This document shows positions 53,532-63,200 of a stretch of DNA of 64,000 bases, piece after piece. The stretch comes from Phycisphaerales bacterium. Lineage in GTDB: Bacteria; Planctomycetota; Phycisphaerae; Phycisphaerales; UBA1924. The first letter of the stretch is position 1; every line of letters begins with the position of its first letter. Below the pieces are notes generated by a model that was not told the origin of the DNA, made no database searches, and was given only the letters and a program-made list of their open reading frames with translations. The position numbers and the translations under genes were made by a program. The stretch is from the NCBI GenBank assembly GCA_028279375.1, contig JANQNW010000016.1:1-64000 (forward strand), written 5' to 3'.

Positions 53532-53565
53532 CCCCACCGGCGCCATTGAGATGCAACCGGTGGGG
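53532..53565 (-). terminator. Hairpin between matrixin-like paralogues 3 and 2
   Basis: A perfect 9-bp inverted repeat (CCCCACCGG 53532-53540 with CCGGTGGGG 53557-53565), 16-nt loop, lying between the stop of the gene at 53581 and the start at 53496. No clear T-run follows on the - strand. It could be a weak terminator or a stabilising hairpin that lowers expression of the downstream gene. Confidence 0.4.
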
Positions 53566-53580
53566 GTGTCTTCGCGTTTC

Positions 53581-55116
53581 TCAGGATCCGCAGCCCGTGC
53601 CCCAGGTGCCGAGGAGGATCGCCAGGTCGTTGGAGCCGACCATGCCATCGCCATCGAGATCGCCCGTGCCGGACTGTCCCCAGCGACCGATCAGAATAGA
53701 AAGGTCTCCGGAGCCGATGCATCCATCGAAGTTGAGATCTCCAATGAGACCGTCGTTCTGGATCGTGACGATCAGGTCGTAGATCTGGGAGACCCCGCTT
53801 CCAGCGCCGGCGCGAACGCGCACCTGATAGGTGCCCGGCGAACCGAGATTGAGGCCCGTAATGTTCTCGCTCTCGCCAAGGCCGCCGTCGTCTGCGACAT
53901 CGAGCACTGATCCGTCCGGCGCCAGCACTTCGAGGACCGGATCAAGTTGCCTCAGCGCGTCGACGAGCGAGCCGCTCGGGCAACTCCCGTTGCCGGCCTG
54001 CGCCGCATTCAAATACGTAAATCCCTGCGGGATCACCGTCGCCGTCACGCGGGAACCATCCGGAGGCGTGAATGAGAATCGATCCGAGTCGCTCACTCCG
54101 TGCAGGCTCAGATTCGTGAGGTTCTGGCCGTTGTTGACGGCGAGACCCAGGGCTGTGAGGTCAACAGCGTCGCCGAAGTCGTTGTTCGGCTCGAAGCGGT
54201 CGCCGTAGAGGAACATGCCGGCGCGGAAATCATCCAACTGCGGACCATCGAAGCTCGTGTTGATGAATGGCTCCATCAACTTGTTCCCCTCAACCGGGCA
54301 CGAGTGGAAGATGCCCTGACCATGGCCGTGCTCGTGCATGATGACGTTGCGGAAGAACCGGAAGTTCGCGCCGCCGGCGCCCCAGTTCTCCGAACGATCG
54401 ATGACCATGTCGCCGTTGGCGCCGCCGCTCGTCGGGAAGAAGTTGAATGCGAGGGTGCCGCTGCCGCCGTCGATGTTTCGCATGACGATGCGAATGTCGC
54501 CGCGTGTCGGTCCGCCCGACGCGCCCCACGCCGCGCCGTCATCGGGAATCTCGGTGTATGTATTGCCCGTGACCGCGCTCCATGCGTCGAAGGACTGCTG
54601 AATGAGTCCCTTCCATGTGGCCTCGGGACCGATCAGCGCGCCGAGACGAGCATGGATCTCATTGTTGCCGCTTGAGTCGCCGTTGAGCTGCTGGGGGATG
54701 AACAGGCCATCATCGGGCACACTCCATGTCAGGTTGACGCCGGTGAACGCGCCGTCCGGCTGAGGCCAGGGACCGCCGACAAAGAACCGGAGTCCGAGAC
54801 CATGCAGGTCCTCGCCCAACGACCGGACGATCTCGAGAGCGGTGCCCGGCGCAAAGCAGGCCATTGCAAGCGGTCGTGTCGACTTCTTCTTGTCGAGTGT
54901 GCCGAGTTCGAACATGCCCTTGTACGTTGACTTGATAAGAGCCTCGAGCATCGCTTCATCGAAGTGATGCTCGTGCTCATGCTCGTGATCGTGAACGCAG
55001 TCGTGGTCGTGCACATGCGCATGCTCGACCACCGGAGCGACGGGCTCCACGAGGGAGCCAACGAGAGCCACGGTGGCGGTGGAAGCGCAAAGAAGGCTGC
55101 TGGCGATGATCTTCAT
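53581..55116 (-). CDS. Matrixin-like metalloprotease with His-rich leader and GC-type dockerin, paralogue 3
   Basis: A 511-residue exported protein. Signal peptide (about 1-22), then a His/Asp/Glu-rich run at residues 31-54 (ten His within 20 residues, for example HDHEHEHEHH). The metzincin domain has H261EHGHGQGIFHS and KLMEPF; a beta domain follows, and the dockerin (GDLNFDGCIGSGDLSIL; GDLDGDGMVGSNDLAILLG) ends WGTGCGS. ATG 55114-55116 is used. The His-rich run at the mature N-terminus resembles metal-storage or metal-scavenging tails of periplasmic zinc proteins; a zinc-loading role is inferred only. Confidence 0.87.
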   Translation of the reverse strand: MKIIASSLLCASTATVALVGSLVEPVAPVVEHAHVHDHDCVHDHEHEHEHHFDEAMLEALIKSTYKGMFELGTLDKKKSTRPLAMACFAPGTALEIVRSLGEDLHGLGLRFFVGGPWPQPDGAFTGVNLTWSVPDDGLFIPQQLNGDSSGNNEIHARLGALIGPEATWKGLIQQSFDAWSAVTGNTYTEIPDDGAAWGASGGPTRGDIRIVMRNIDGGSGTLAFNFFPTSGGANGDMVIDRSENWGAGGANFRFFRNVIMHEHGHGQGIFHSCPVEGNKLMEPFINTSFDGPQLDDFRAGMFLYGDRFEPNNDFGDAVDLTALGLAVNNGQNLTNLSLHGVSDSDRFSFTPPDGSRVTATVIPQGFTYLNAAQAGNGSCPSGSLVDALRQLDPVLEVLAPDGSVLDVADDGGLGESENITGLNLGSPGTYQVRVRAGAGSGVSQIYDLIVTIQNDGLIGDLNFDGCIGSGDLSILIGRWGQSGTGDLDGDGMVGSNDLAILLGTWGTGCGS

Positions 55117-55441
55117 GTGTCTCTGATCCTCTGGCTGCACGCTCAGATGCAAGAACACCTTTCAGGCGCTTGCCCTATGCATACAACAACTCTCTTCCAG
55201 TCTGGAACTGGGCTCACGACCGATATTCGACATTCCCCGGGCGTGCCGAGGAACGAGGTTCCACAACCTCATGCTATACGGGCAAACACCCGCGATCACG
55301 GAACATTTCCGCAGTTTGGGCCATTCCGGATCCATCTGAGTGGATCTCCCGGGCCTCTTTCCCGTTCCTACGCCGATTACGGACGGACGATCGGCGTCAG
55401 GGCGATTTCGCCCGATAACGGGGAGCGGATTCAGGGATTCC
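55117..55441. other. Intergenic region upstream of the matrixin array
   Basis: About 325 bases between lpd (stop 55442) and the third matrixin-like gene, both on -. It should hold the array promoter. Short repeats such as GGGCGA/TCGCCC (55400-55413) are visible, but I see no convincing terminator, promoter or RNA gene and no zinc-type palindrome. Confidence 0.4.
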
Positions 55442-56965
55442 TCAGCCGTGAATCAATCGCCCCTCGCTGGCGAGGGCGGCTTCATGCAAGGCCTCATGCA
55501 TGGTCGGGTGAGCGTGCATGGTCACGATGATCTCCTCGGTCGTCGCCTCGAGGCGCCTTGCGAGGTTCATCTCGGCGATGAGCTCGGTGGCCTGATCGGA
55601 GACGATGTGGGCGCCCAGGATCTCGCCCCTTGGCAGACCTCGGATGACCTTCACGAGTCCCACGTTCTGGTGGGCTGCGATCGCCTTGCCATGTGACTGA
55701 AGCGGGAAGTTCCCGAACTCGTAGTCCTGGCCCTTCTTCATGCCCTGTTCCTTGAGGGCCTGCTCGGTGTACCCGACGCTGGCGACCTGCGGATGACAGT
55801 ACGTGCAGCCGGGGATCACCGAGTAGTCGATCGGGATCGGATCATGCCCTGCGATGCGCTCGACAGCGAGGATGGCCTCCTCGCTTGCGACGTGGGCAAG
55901 CCACGGAGCGCCGATCACGTCTCCCACGGCGTAGATCCCGGGGAGATTCGTCTTGTAGGAAATCGGGTCGGCGGTCTTCTTCGAGGGATCGTAGTCCGTC
56001 ACGATGCGCCCGCCCTCGGTCTGCAGTCCGAGAGACTCATCGAACAGGCCGTCCCAGCGACCGGTGACGCCGATGGCGAGCAGCACCTTATCCGCTTCGA
56101 TGGTCTCCTTCTTCGACTCATCCGGCTTGCCGCCGGAGAGTGGAGCGATGGTGACCTTCACACCCTTCGCTGACTTCGTGACGTCAAGTGTGGTCGTCGA
56201 AGTTCGGAGGTCCATTCCCTTCTTCTTGTAGATCTTCTCGAGCGCCTTCGACGCGTCGACATCCTCGACGGGCAGGATGCGATCCAACATTTCGATGACC
56301 GTGACTTCCGTACCGAACGTGTGATAGAAGTAGGCGAACTCGATGCCGATGGCGCCGGCGCCGACGATTACCATTTTCTTCGGCATGGAAGGAAGCGTCA
56401 TAGCCTCTCGCGCGCCGATGATGCGGTCACCGTCGAATCGCGCGAATGGCAGATCACGCGCGACTGACCCCGTGGCGATCAGGACGTTGTCTGCGGTGAT
56501 CGTCTCCTTCGGCTTCGCAGAGATCTCCGCCGGCGCGCTGGTCAGCGTGTCGGTGACCTTGCAGTCATAGATCTCTACAGCGCACGGTTGGCCGCCGCCG
56601 CTTCCTCGAACGACCTTGGCGTTCGCCTCGAGATGATCGATCTTGTTCTTTTTGAGGAGGAAGTGGATGCCCTTGTTGAGCTTGTCTGCGACGCCGCGCG
56701 AGCGAGCGATCACTTTTTCCCAGTTGACCTTGAGCTTCTCGTATTCGAGACCCCAGATCTCCTCCTCGTGGTGGACCTTTTCGTAGAGCTCCGCATTGGA
56801 GAGAAGGCTCTTCGAGGGGATGCATCCCCAGTTGAGACAGACGCCCCCGAGCTTGCTCCGCTCGACACACAGGACCTTGAGGCCGAGCTGCGCGGCCCGA
56901 ATGGCGCCGACATAGCCGGCGGGGCCGCCCCCGATGACGATCAGGTCGTAGTGCTTGTCTGCCAC
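55442..56965 (-). CDS. lpd: Dihydrolipoyl dehydrogenase
   Basis: A 507-residue FAD flavoenzyme (E3) reoxidising lipoamide in 2-oxoacid dehydrogenase complexes and the glycine cleavage system. IGGGPAGYVGAIRAAQLGLK binds FAD; the redox disulfide is in GGVCLNWGCIPSK; VIVGAGAIGIEFAYFY binds NAD; YAVGDVIGAPWLAHVA and the C-terminal HAHPTMHEALHEA hold the active His-Glu pair. It has a slightly long interdomain region (about 125-150). ATG 56965 is the start. No E1/E2 genes are in the window. Confidence 0.95.
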   Translation of the reverse strand: MADKHYDLIVIGGGPAGYVGAIRAAQLGLKVLCVERSKLGGVCLNWGCIPSKSLLSNAELYEKVHHEEEIWGLEYEKLKVNWEKVIARSRGVADKLNKGIHFLLKKNKIDHLEANAKVVRGSGGGQPCAVEIYDCKVTDTLTSAPAEISAKPKETITADNVLIATGSVARDLPFARFDGDRIIGAREAMTLPSMPKKMVIVGAGAIGIEFAYFYHTFGTEVTVIEMLDRILPVEDVDASKALEKIYKKKGMDLRTSTTTLDVTKSAKGVKVTIAPLSGGKPDESKKETIEADKVLLAIGVTGRWDGLFDESLGLQTEGGRIVTDYDPSKKTADPISYKTNLPGIYAVGDVIGAPWLAHVASEEAILAVERIAGHDPIPIDYSVIPGCTYCHPQVASVGYTEQALKEQGMKKGQDYEFGNFPLQSHGKAIAAHQNVGLVKVIRGLPRGEILGAHIVSDQATELIAEMNLARRLEATTEEIIVTMHAHPTMHEALHEAALASEGRLIHG

Positions 56966-57063
56966 GAGTGGGATTCCTCGATTTCCTGGTCCAGTTGATG
57001 GTGATCTGACTCTTGTGCTCGGGCGGGCTGGCCCGGGCGCGGGGATTGTAGCGGCGCATGAAA

Positions 57064-57093
57064 TCGGCCGCCCCGATCGGATCGAGGCGGCCG
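57064..57093 (-). terminator. Possible terminator after HExxH metalloprotease A
   Basis: An 8-bp stem CGGCCGCC/GGCGGCCG (57065-57072 with 57086-57093) followed on the - strand by GATTTC. It lies 27 nt past the stop at 57120. The T-run is short, so confidence is moderate. Confidence 0.5.
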
Positions 57094-57119
57094 CGTGGAA
57101 TGGTCAGGTTAGAAGGCTG

Positions 57120-60023
57120 TCAGTCCGGAGCGCTTTCCATATAGACGTTGTAGGTCGAGCCGCCGGAGATGGCGTTGGCGTTGAAGATGTACTGGGCGTC
57201 GAGGGCCCGGCCGATCCGCAGCGTCGCGTCCTGGAGATGGGCGACGGTGTAGGGATCGATCTTCGAGTTCGCTTTCTCAAGCCTCGCATCGATGCGCTGC
57301 TGCACATCGCGCAAGTGCATCGTCGCCAGATTCGAGATCGGCTTGGCTGCGGCGCCGCTCAATGCCTCAGGCATCGTGAGGTCGATCATCCGGTCAAGGT
57401 GCTCACGCTGCAGATTGCGGCGCATGCTCGAGATCATCGGCTTGCGGCTCGTGAAGTGCTTGTCCACGGGAGCTCCAAGCTCCGCCCAGACGGACTCGGT
57501 CACCGTCGACATCATCTCCGGAAGCGTGAGCGCATCTTCCGTCGCCGACACGCGATACTCGTTGTCATAAACACGACGGAGCGTCGTCGGATTCATGAGC
57601 ATGGTCATGGCGGCGGCCTGCACACCCAGCACCTTGTCGTGCGTCTCCCACGTCGCATCGGTGAAGATGTCGTAGTAGCCGCCATCGTCCCACCACTTGT
57701 CGACCGACATCTTGCGAAGCAACTCGCGGTCGATTCCGAAGGCGTCGTCAAAGAACGCGTTGGTGATGACGAACTTCAGCGCTCGGCGCTGCTGCTCGGC
57801 CGGAATGTCTGAAACGGGATCGCGATCGCCGGGATCACCCTTCATGTCGCGATTGATGTAGCTGCCGCCGACCCAGTTGGCCGCCGTGCTGATCGCGCCC
57901 ATCTGAATTGCGAGAAGCAGATTGAAGGAATCGGTGGCCTTCGCCCAGCTGTCGCCTTCCTTCACCATGCGCTCGGTGATGCGAGCACGCAGGTGCTGCG
58001 CCAGACGCATGCGCGAATCAGCGAAATCAAGCGGATTGGCGCCGACATCGCCGCGGCGGGCGCGCGGGTCCGGCCCCCAGGTGTCCTCGTCGGTGCCGTA
58101 GATGAGCTCCGGCTCGGAAACGCGCGCGAGAATCGGAGAGAGGTCTTTCTCCAGCGAGTAACCGTAGTGGATGACCCACATGTCGTAGTGGCCGATGTCC
58201 GTCATCGTGAAGGGGCCCTGCACCGGGCCGTCTTCCATGTTGATGTTGACGGGGTTGTAGTCCATGACGGAGCCGACGTTCGGCTTGCCGATCATCGCTT
58301 CGCTGTTGATCTGCGAGAGATCGTGGATGGTCGACGCCTTGAAGTTGTGACGCAGTCCGATTGTGTGCCCGACCTCGTGCATGATGAGGTCCTTGAGGAG
58401 CGGGCCGACAAACCAGTCCGGAAGGCCATCGAGCATGTCGCTGTCATCGTCGCTCTCATTCCCAATGAGATCGACGAGGACGTCGTTGCTCATGCGGAAG
58501 AGAGCCATATCGATCGCTTTGCAGAGGCCCGCGGCGCACGCGCCGTTGACCTGGCTCACGCGCCCTGCGAGGCCGTCGAACTGATCATTGCCCATCAGGT
58601 GAGGATCAGCGTTCGCGGCCGGATGGCCGGCCGCTTCACGCGCAACATTCGAGGCGCGGGCGGCAGCGCGGTCTTCGAGAATGCGAGTTCGCTCAGCAGG
58701 GGGCGCCAGACGCACACGTGGATCCCAGCTCGGATGACGATCGAGCCAGGCGAGCGTCTCCGGAGAGAAGCCCTCCATCGCCGCCTCGGGGAGGAGTTGG
58801 CGATAGGTTCGCGCCCAGCCGCGAACGAACTGCGCAGGGATCACAACGTCCGCGTCGAGAATCTGGCCGGTCTTCGGATTCGCGCGGCTCGGGCCAATCG
58901 CAAAGCCGGTTTCGGCCGTCGTCCAACGAATGAAGTTGAAGCGAACGTCCTCCGGGTCCTTCTCCATGTGGGCGCCGGTTGAGGCGTCCTGCTGATAGAC
59001 CTGAATCGCGTTGACGATGCCGCACTGCTCAAACGCGCGATTCCACGCCTCGAGACCCTCACGCACCCAGCGGCGATACCGGATGGGCGTCGTGTGCTCG
59101 ATGTAGAAGACGATGGGCTCCTTGGGCGGGCTCAGTTTGAGCGAGGGGTCCGCCTTCTCGAGGTGCCAGCGATTGATGTAACGCGTGTAGGGCTTCTGGG
59201 CGTCGGGTGACCCGACGTCACGATAGGTCGTCGTGAAGTAGCCCAGTCTCGGGTCCGCCTTGCGTGGCTTGTAGCTCGGATTGTGCGGGATGAGGCTGAC
59301 GGAGTAATGCAGTGTCTTGAGCGTGCCGTCGGCGGCTGGCGCCTCGAACGCAAGTTCGACATTGTGCGGGAAGGCCTTGGCCTTGGCGATCGATGAGATC
59401 TTCTTGTTGAGGCCCTTCATGGAGGGGCCGAAGAAGACCGTCGCCTTGCCGAGCATGAGGTCGTCCATGTCAATGACAGGGCCGCCGGCCGGGGACATCG
59501 TGACGATTGGAATGTCGAGTAGGACGCGATCGGTGAAGACCGTCTCGAGGGATTGCTTGGATTCGGCGTCGCCCGTCGAGCGCACGCTTACGTTGGGCTC
59601 AACCAGCGCCAGACGCTTGCCGTAGCGCTTCCACTTGACGTAGAGGTCGCTCCACTGGATGCCGCTGTAGATGTCGCCGGCGGCGATGGTGGACCCGATG
59701 AAGAGATCCTGCGACTCGAAATTCGGTGGAAGAACGGCGAGCACCTGCGCCTCGTCCTTCTTCTTGTAGAGCGTGTAGAGGCTCTTCCTGCCGTCCGCAG
59801 CGGAGACGATCTTCATATAGCCGTCGACCACGTCGGCGAACGGTGGGTAGTCGGGCTTTTTCTGCTTCTTGGCCGCCTTGGCGCCGCCATTCGGCGCGCC
59901 GGGGTGGGCGCCATCGTGGCCGCCGGCGATCGCCGTCGAAAGCGCCCCGCCTGCGAGGAAGGTCGCTGCTGCCACGACCGCCACGGAGGCGGTGAGCGAG
60001 CGACGGTGCTTGAGCATGTCCAT
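57120..60023 (-). CDS. Large zinc-dependent HExxH metalloprotease A (DUF5117/DUF4953-like)
   Basis: A 967-residue exported protease. Signal peptide (about 1-36, ending STAIAGG), a Lys-rich short linker, an N-terminal domain (about 60-310), then a catalytic domain with H549EVGHTIGLRHNF, third-ligand His included, a Met-turn-like GSVMDYNPVNI, and a long helical C-terminus. NPTTLRRVYDNE is shared with the next protein. ATG 60021-60023 has GGAG seven bases upstream; the frame extends to 60212. It is a paralogue of the adjacent gene at 60292-63402, probably by tandem duplication, with a terminator between them. Confidence 0.87.
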   Translation of the reverse strand: MDMLKHRRSLTASVAVVAAATFLAGGALSTAIAGGHDGAHPGAPNGGAKAAKKQKKPDYPPFADVVDGYMKIVSAADGRKSLYTLYKKKDEAQVLAVLPPNFESQDLFIGSTIAAGDIYSGIQWSDLYVKWKRYGKRLALVEPNVSVRSTGDAESKQSLETVFTDRVLLDIPIVTMSPAGGPVIDMDDLMLGKATVFFGPSMKGLNKKISSIAKAKAFPHNVELAFEAPAADGTLKTLHYSVSLIPHNPSYKPRKADPRLGYFTTTYRDVGSPDAQKPYTRYINRWHLEKADPSLKLSPPKEPIVFYIEHTTPIRYRRWVREGLEAWNRAFEQCGIVNAIQVYQQDASTGAHMEKDPEDVRFNFIRWTTAETGFAIGPSRANPKTGQILDADVVIPAQFVRGWARTYRQLLPEAAMEGFSPETLAWLDRHPSWDPRVRLAPPAERTRILEDRAAARASNVAREAAGHPAANADPHLMGNDQFDGLAGRVSQVNGACAAGLCKAIDMALFRMSNDVLVDLIGNESDDDSDMLDGLPDWFVGPLLKDLIMHEVGHTIGLRHNFKASTIHDLSQINSEAMIGKPNVGSVMDYNPVNINMEDGPVQGPFTMTDIGHYDMWVIHYGYSLEKDLSPILARVSEPELIYGTDEDTWGPDPRARRGDVGANPLDFADSRMRLAQHLRARITERMVKEGDSWAKATDSFNLLLAIQMGAISTAANWVGGSYINRDMKGDPGDRDPVSDIPAEQQRRALKFVITNAFFDDAFGIDRELLRKMSVDKWWDDGGYYDIFTDATWETHDKVLGVQAAAMTMLMNPTTLRRVYDNEYRVSATEDALTLPEMMSTVTESVWAELGAPVDKHFTSRKPMISSMRRNLQREHLDRMIDLTMPEALSGAAAKPISNLATMHLRDVQQRIDARLEKANSKIDPYTVAHLQDATLRIGRALDAQYIFNANAISGGSTYNVYMESAPD

Positions 60024-60232
60024 CTGGGATCTCCTGTCGATTCTCGAGCTCTGAGCCTTCTCTGATTGCGTCGCCGGCGCGTCCGGGGCGCACCTACAGC
60101 CTTCCTGGCGACGCCGGAAGGATATACCTGCACTCGGACCTTCGGTGGCGGAGGGCGGCCCTGCTGGGCCTCCATCGGCCCTCCACGCAGGGGCCCTGAA
60201 TATCGGGCCCACGGAATCCCTTCACTCGGCGC

Positions 60233-60262
60233 AAAAAAAGCCCCCGGCGGGACGCCGGGGGC
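60233..60262 (-). terminator. Rho-independent terminator between the two large metalloproteases
   Basis: A perfect 9-bp GC stem (60241-60249 with 60253-60261, loop GGA) with a long T-run on the - strand (A-tract just below 60241). It ends the transcript of metalloprotease B, so the two paralogues are separate transcription units. Confidence 0.92.
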
Positions 60263-60291
60263 GAGCGGGCTGACGAGGCGTCGGGGCAGGC

Positions 60292-63200
60292 TCAGCGGCT
60301 GGGAACGCCCTCGGCGCCGAAGAAGAAGACCGGCATGCCGGCGCTGCCGATGTCGCTCGCGTTGTAGATGATCGCCGCGTCGAGCGCGCGATCAATCAGG
60401 GCGCCGGTCTCGGAGAGATGAGCGAGCGTGTAGGGATCAAGACGTGACGATCCATTCTCGATCGACGTGTCGATCTGCTCGCGGATCTGACGCAACTTGA
60501 AGTTGCTCAGGTTGGCGATGGGCTTCGCGGCCGCGCCACTCAGTCCTTCGGGCATGGAGAGATCAACGAGGCGCTCCACGTGCTCGCGCTGCAGGTTGCG
60601 ACGGAGGCTCGAGATCATCGGATTCGCCGCCGTGTGACGACGCTCCGGCGTCGACTCGAGTTCCATCCAGATCGCATCGGAGACCGTGAAGAGAACTTCC
60701 GGAAGCGTCAGCACGTCGTCGTCTGTGGCGCGAAGCTCGTTGTCGAAGATGCGCCTGAGGGTGGTTGGGTTCATGACCATGCTGAGCGTCGCGCTCTGAA
60801 TCGACATAATCGTGTCATGCGCGGTCCACGTCGGATCGTCGAAGATCGTGCTGAAGCCGCCCTGATCCCACCACTTGTCAACGGTCATGTGGCTGAGGAG
60901 CTCCGGCGTCAGCCCGAACGCATCATCGAAGAACGCGTAGTCAATCACGAACTCCAGCGCACGGCGCTGCGTCTCAGCAGGAATGTTCTCGATCGGGAGT
61001 CGATCTGCAGGGTCTCCCTTCTTGTCTCGATTGATGAAGGACCCGCCGACCCAGTTGGCCGCGGTGCTCAGCGCATTGACCTGCTCAGCGAGCGTCAGCA
61101 TGTACGCATCGCGAGACTTCGACCAGGAGTCGCCTTCGTCGACGGCGCGCTCGAGGATGTCAGGGCGCACGCGCTCGACGAGGCGCATGCGGGAATCGGC
61201 GAAGTTCAGCGGATCGGCGCCGAGGTCCCAACGACGCGCCCGCGGGTCCGGGCCCCAGGTGTCTTCGTCCGTCGCGTACGCGAGATCCTCCTCGGCCACG
61301 CGGCTCAGGATTGAGTCGAGATCGTTGTCGAGCGTGTACCCGAACTCGATCGCCCAGAGGTCATAGGGCCCGAGCGCAGGCATGGTCCACGGGCCCTGCT
61401 CGGGACCGTCGCCAGCGTTGATATTGACGGCGAGGTACTCCATGACGGAGCCACTGACTCGCGAGTCGGCGCCGGCCTCGTCATTGAGGTCGCTCAGCGA
61501 CTCCATCGTGGAAGCCTTGAAGTTGTGACGCAGACCGAGCGTATGACCGGCTTCATGCGACACGATGTACCGAATCAGCGGTCCAATGAAGTCCTCAGGC
61601 AGCCCGTCAAGCATGCCCTCTTCGTCCTTGGGGACTGTCGGTTTCTCTTCAGGCGCGCCGTCTTCTGCCGGAGTCGGTTCGGCGCCGGCCATCTGTTCCT
61701 CCTCGAACATGCCGTTGGCCCGCATCTCCTCGAGCTTTGCGCGGATCATCGCCTTGACATCCTCAGGAAGATGATCAGGGATCTCGATGTCCTCGGGCTT
61801 CTTCGTCTCTCCTGCCGACTTCTCCATCTCTGCGTCGAAAAGGCCATGCCCGAGTCCGAAGAGCGAGATCTCGCGCCCGAGATGGGCGCCGATGCAGCAG
61901 TGCCCGTTGACCTGACTGGTGCGCCCGGCGAGACCGTCGAACGGATTGTCACCGAGGAGGTCCGAGCCGGAAATCGCAGCGGGATGTCCGCCGGCGATGT
62001 CGAGTTCGCCGGATGCGAGCGCCCTGGCGCGCTGGGCCAGGATCGCGGCCCGCTGCTGCGGGGTGGCGAGGCGATATCTCGGGTCCCAGTTCGGGCGGCG
62101 ATTGAGCCAGGCGAGCGTCTCCGGTGAGAATCCCTCAATCGCGAGATCGGCGATGAGTCCACGCCAATCCTCGGCGAACGTGGCGATGAGTCCGTCGTTC
62201 ATCACGATGTCGGCGTCGAGGATCTGGCCAGTTCTCGGATCGACGCGGCTCGGGCCGATCGCGAATCGCTGGCCGTTCGTGTTCCATCGAATGAAGTTGT
62301 AGCGAACGTCCTCGGGATCCTTCTCCATGTGCGCCCCTGTGCGCGCATCCTGCTGGTAGACCTCGATGGCGTTGACGATGCCGATCTGCTCGAACGCTTC
62401 GTTCCAGGCCAGGAGGCCTTCGCGCACCCAGCGACGCCAGCGAATCGGCGTCGTGTGCTCGATGTAGAAGACAATCGGCTCCTTGGGCGGGCTCATGCGA
62501 AGCGATGGGTCGGCCTTCTGCAGATGCCAGCGATTGATGTACCGCACCCACGGCTTTTCCGTATTCGGGCGCGCCAACTCGCGATAGCTGGTCGTGAAGT
62601 AGCCGACGCGCTCGTCAGCCTCTCGCGGCTTGTAGCCGGTGTTGTTCGGGATCACGCTGATCGAGTAATGCAACTCCGTCAGGCGTCCGCCGGCGACGGG
62701 CAATCGGAATGCAACCTCGACGTTGTTCGGAAAAGCCTTCGCTCGCGTGATCTTGCTGAGCGAGCCATTCGCGCCGGCGGCTGCCCAGCCGAAGAACTTC
62801 GCCGCCTGTCCGACGAGGAGGCCATCGAGATCGATCACGGGGCCGCCGCCGGGAGACATCGTGACGATCGGCGCCGAGAGGATCACGCGATCCGTGAAGA
62901 GCTGGTCACGCGAACTGCGCGACTCGGCGTCGCCGCTCGAGCGCACTTCCACGTTCGGTTCAATGAGCGCGAGCGTGCGGTCGAAGCGCTTCCAATAGAC
63001 GTATCGCTCGTTGAACTGGATGCCGGCAGTCGGCGTGCCACCGGCGATTGTCGTCGCAATGAACAGACGCTGATTCTCGAATCCGGCGGGGAAGACCGCC
63101 AGCATCTGGGCGTCCTTGTCTCTCTTGTAGAGCGTGTACAGCGAGGCTTGTCCGTCAGCGGTCGAGATTACTTTCTCGTAGCCCTTGATGACCTCACTGA

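Noticed and set aside
57993-58982. Long + frames opposite the large metalloproteases (also 62329-63339)
   Set aside because: Shadows of the HExxH protein genes; no recognisable domains and rich in Arg/Asp/Val.
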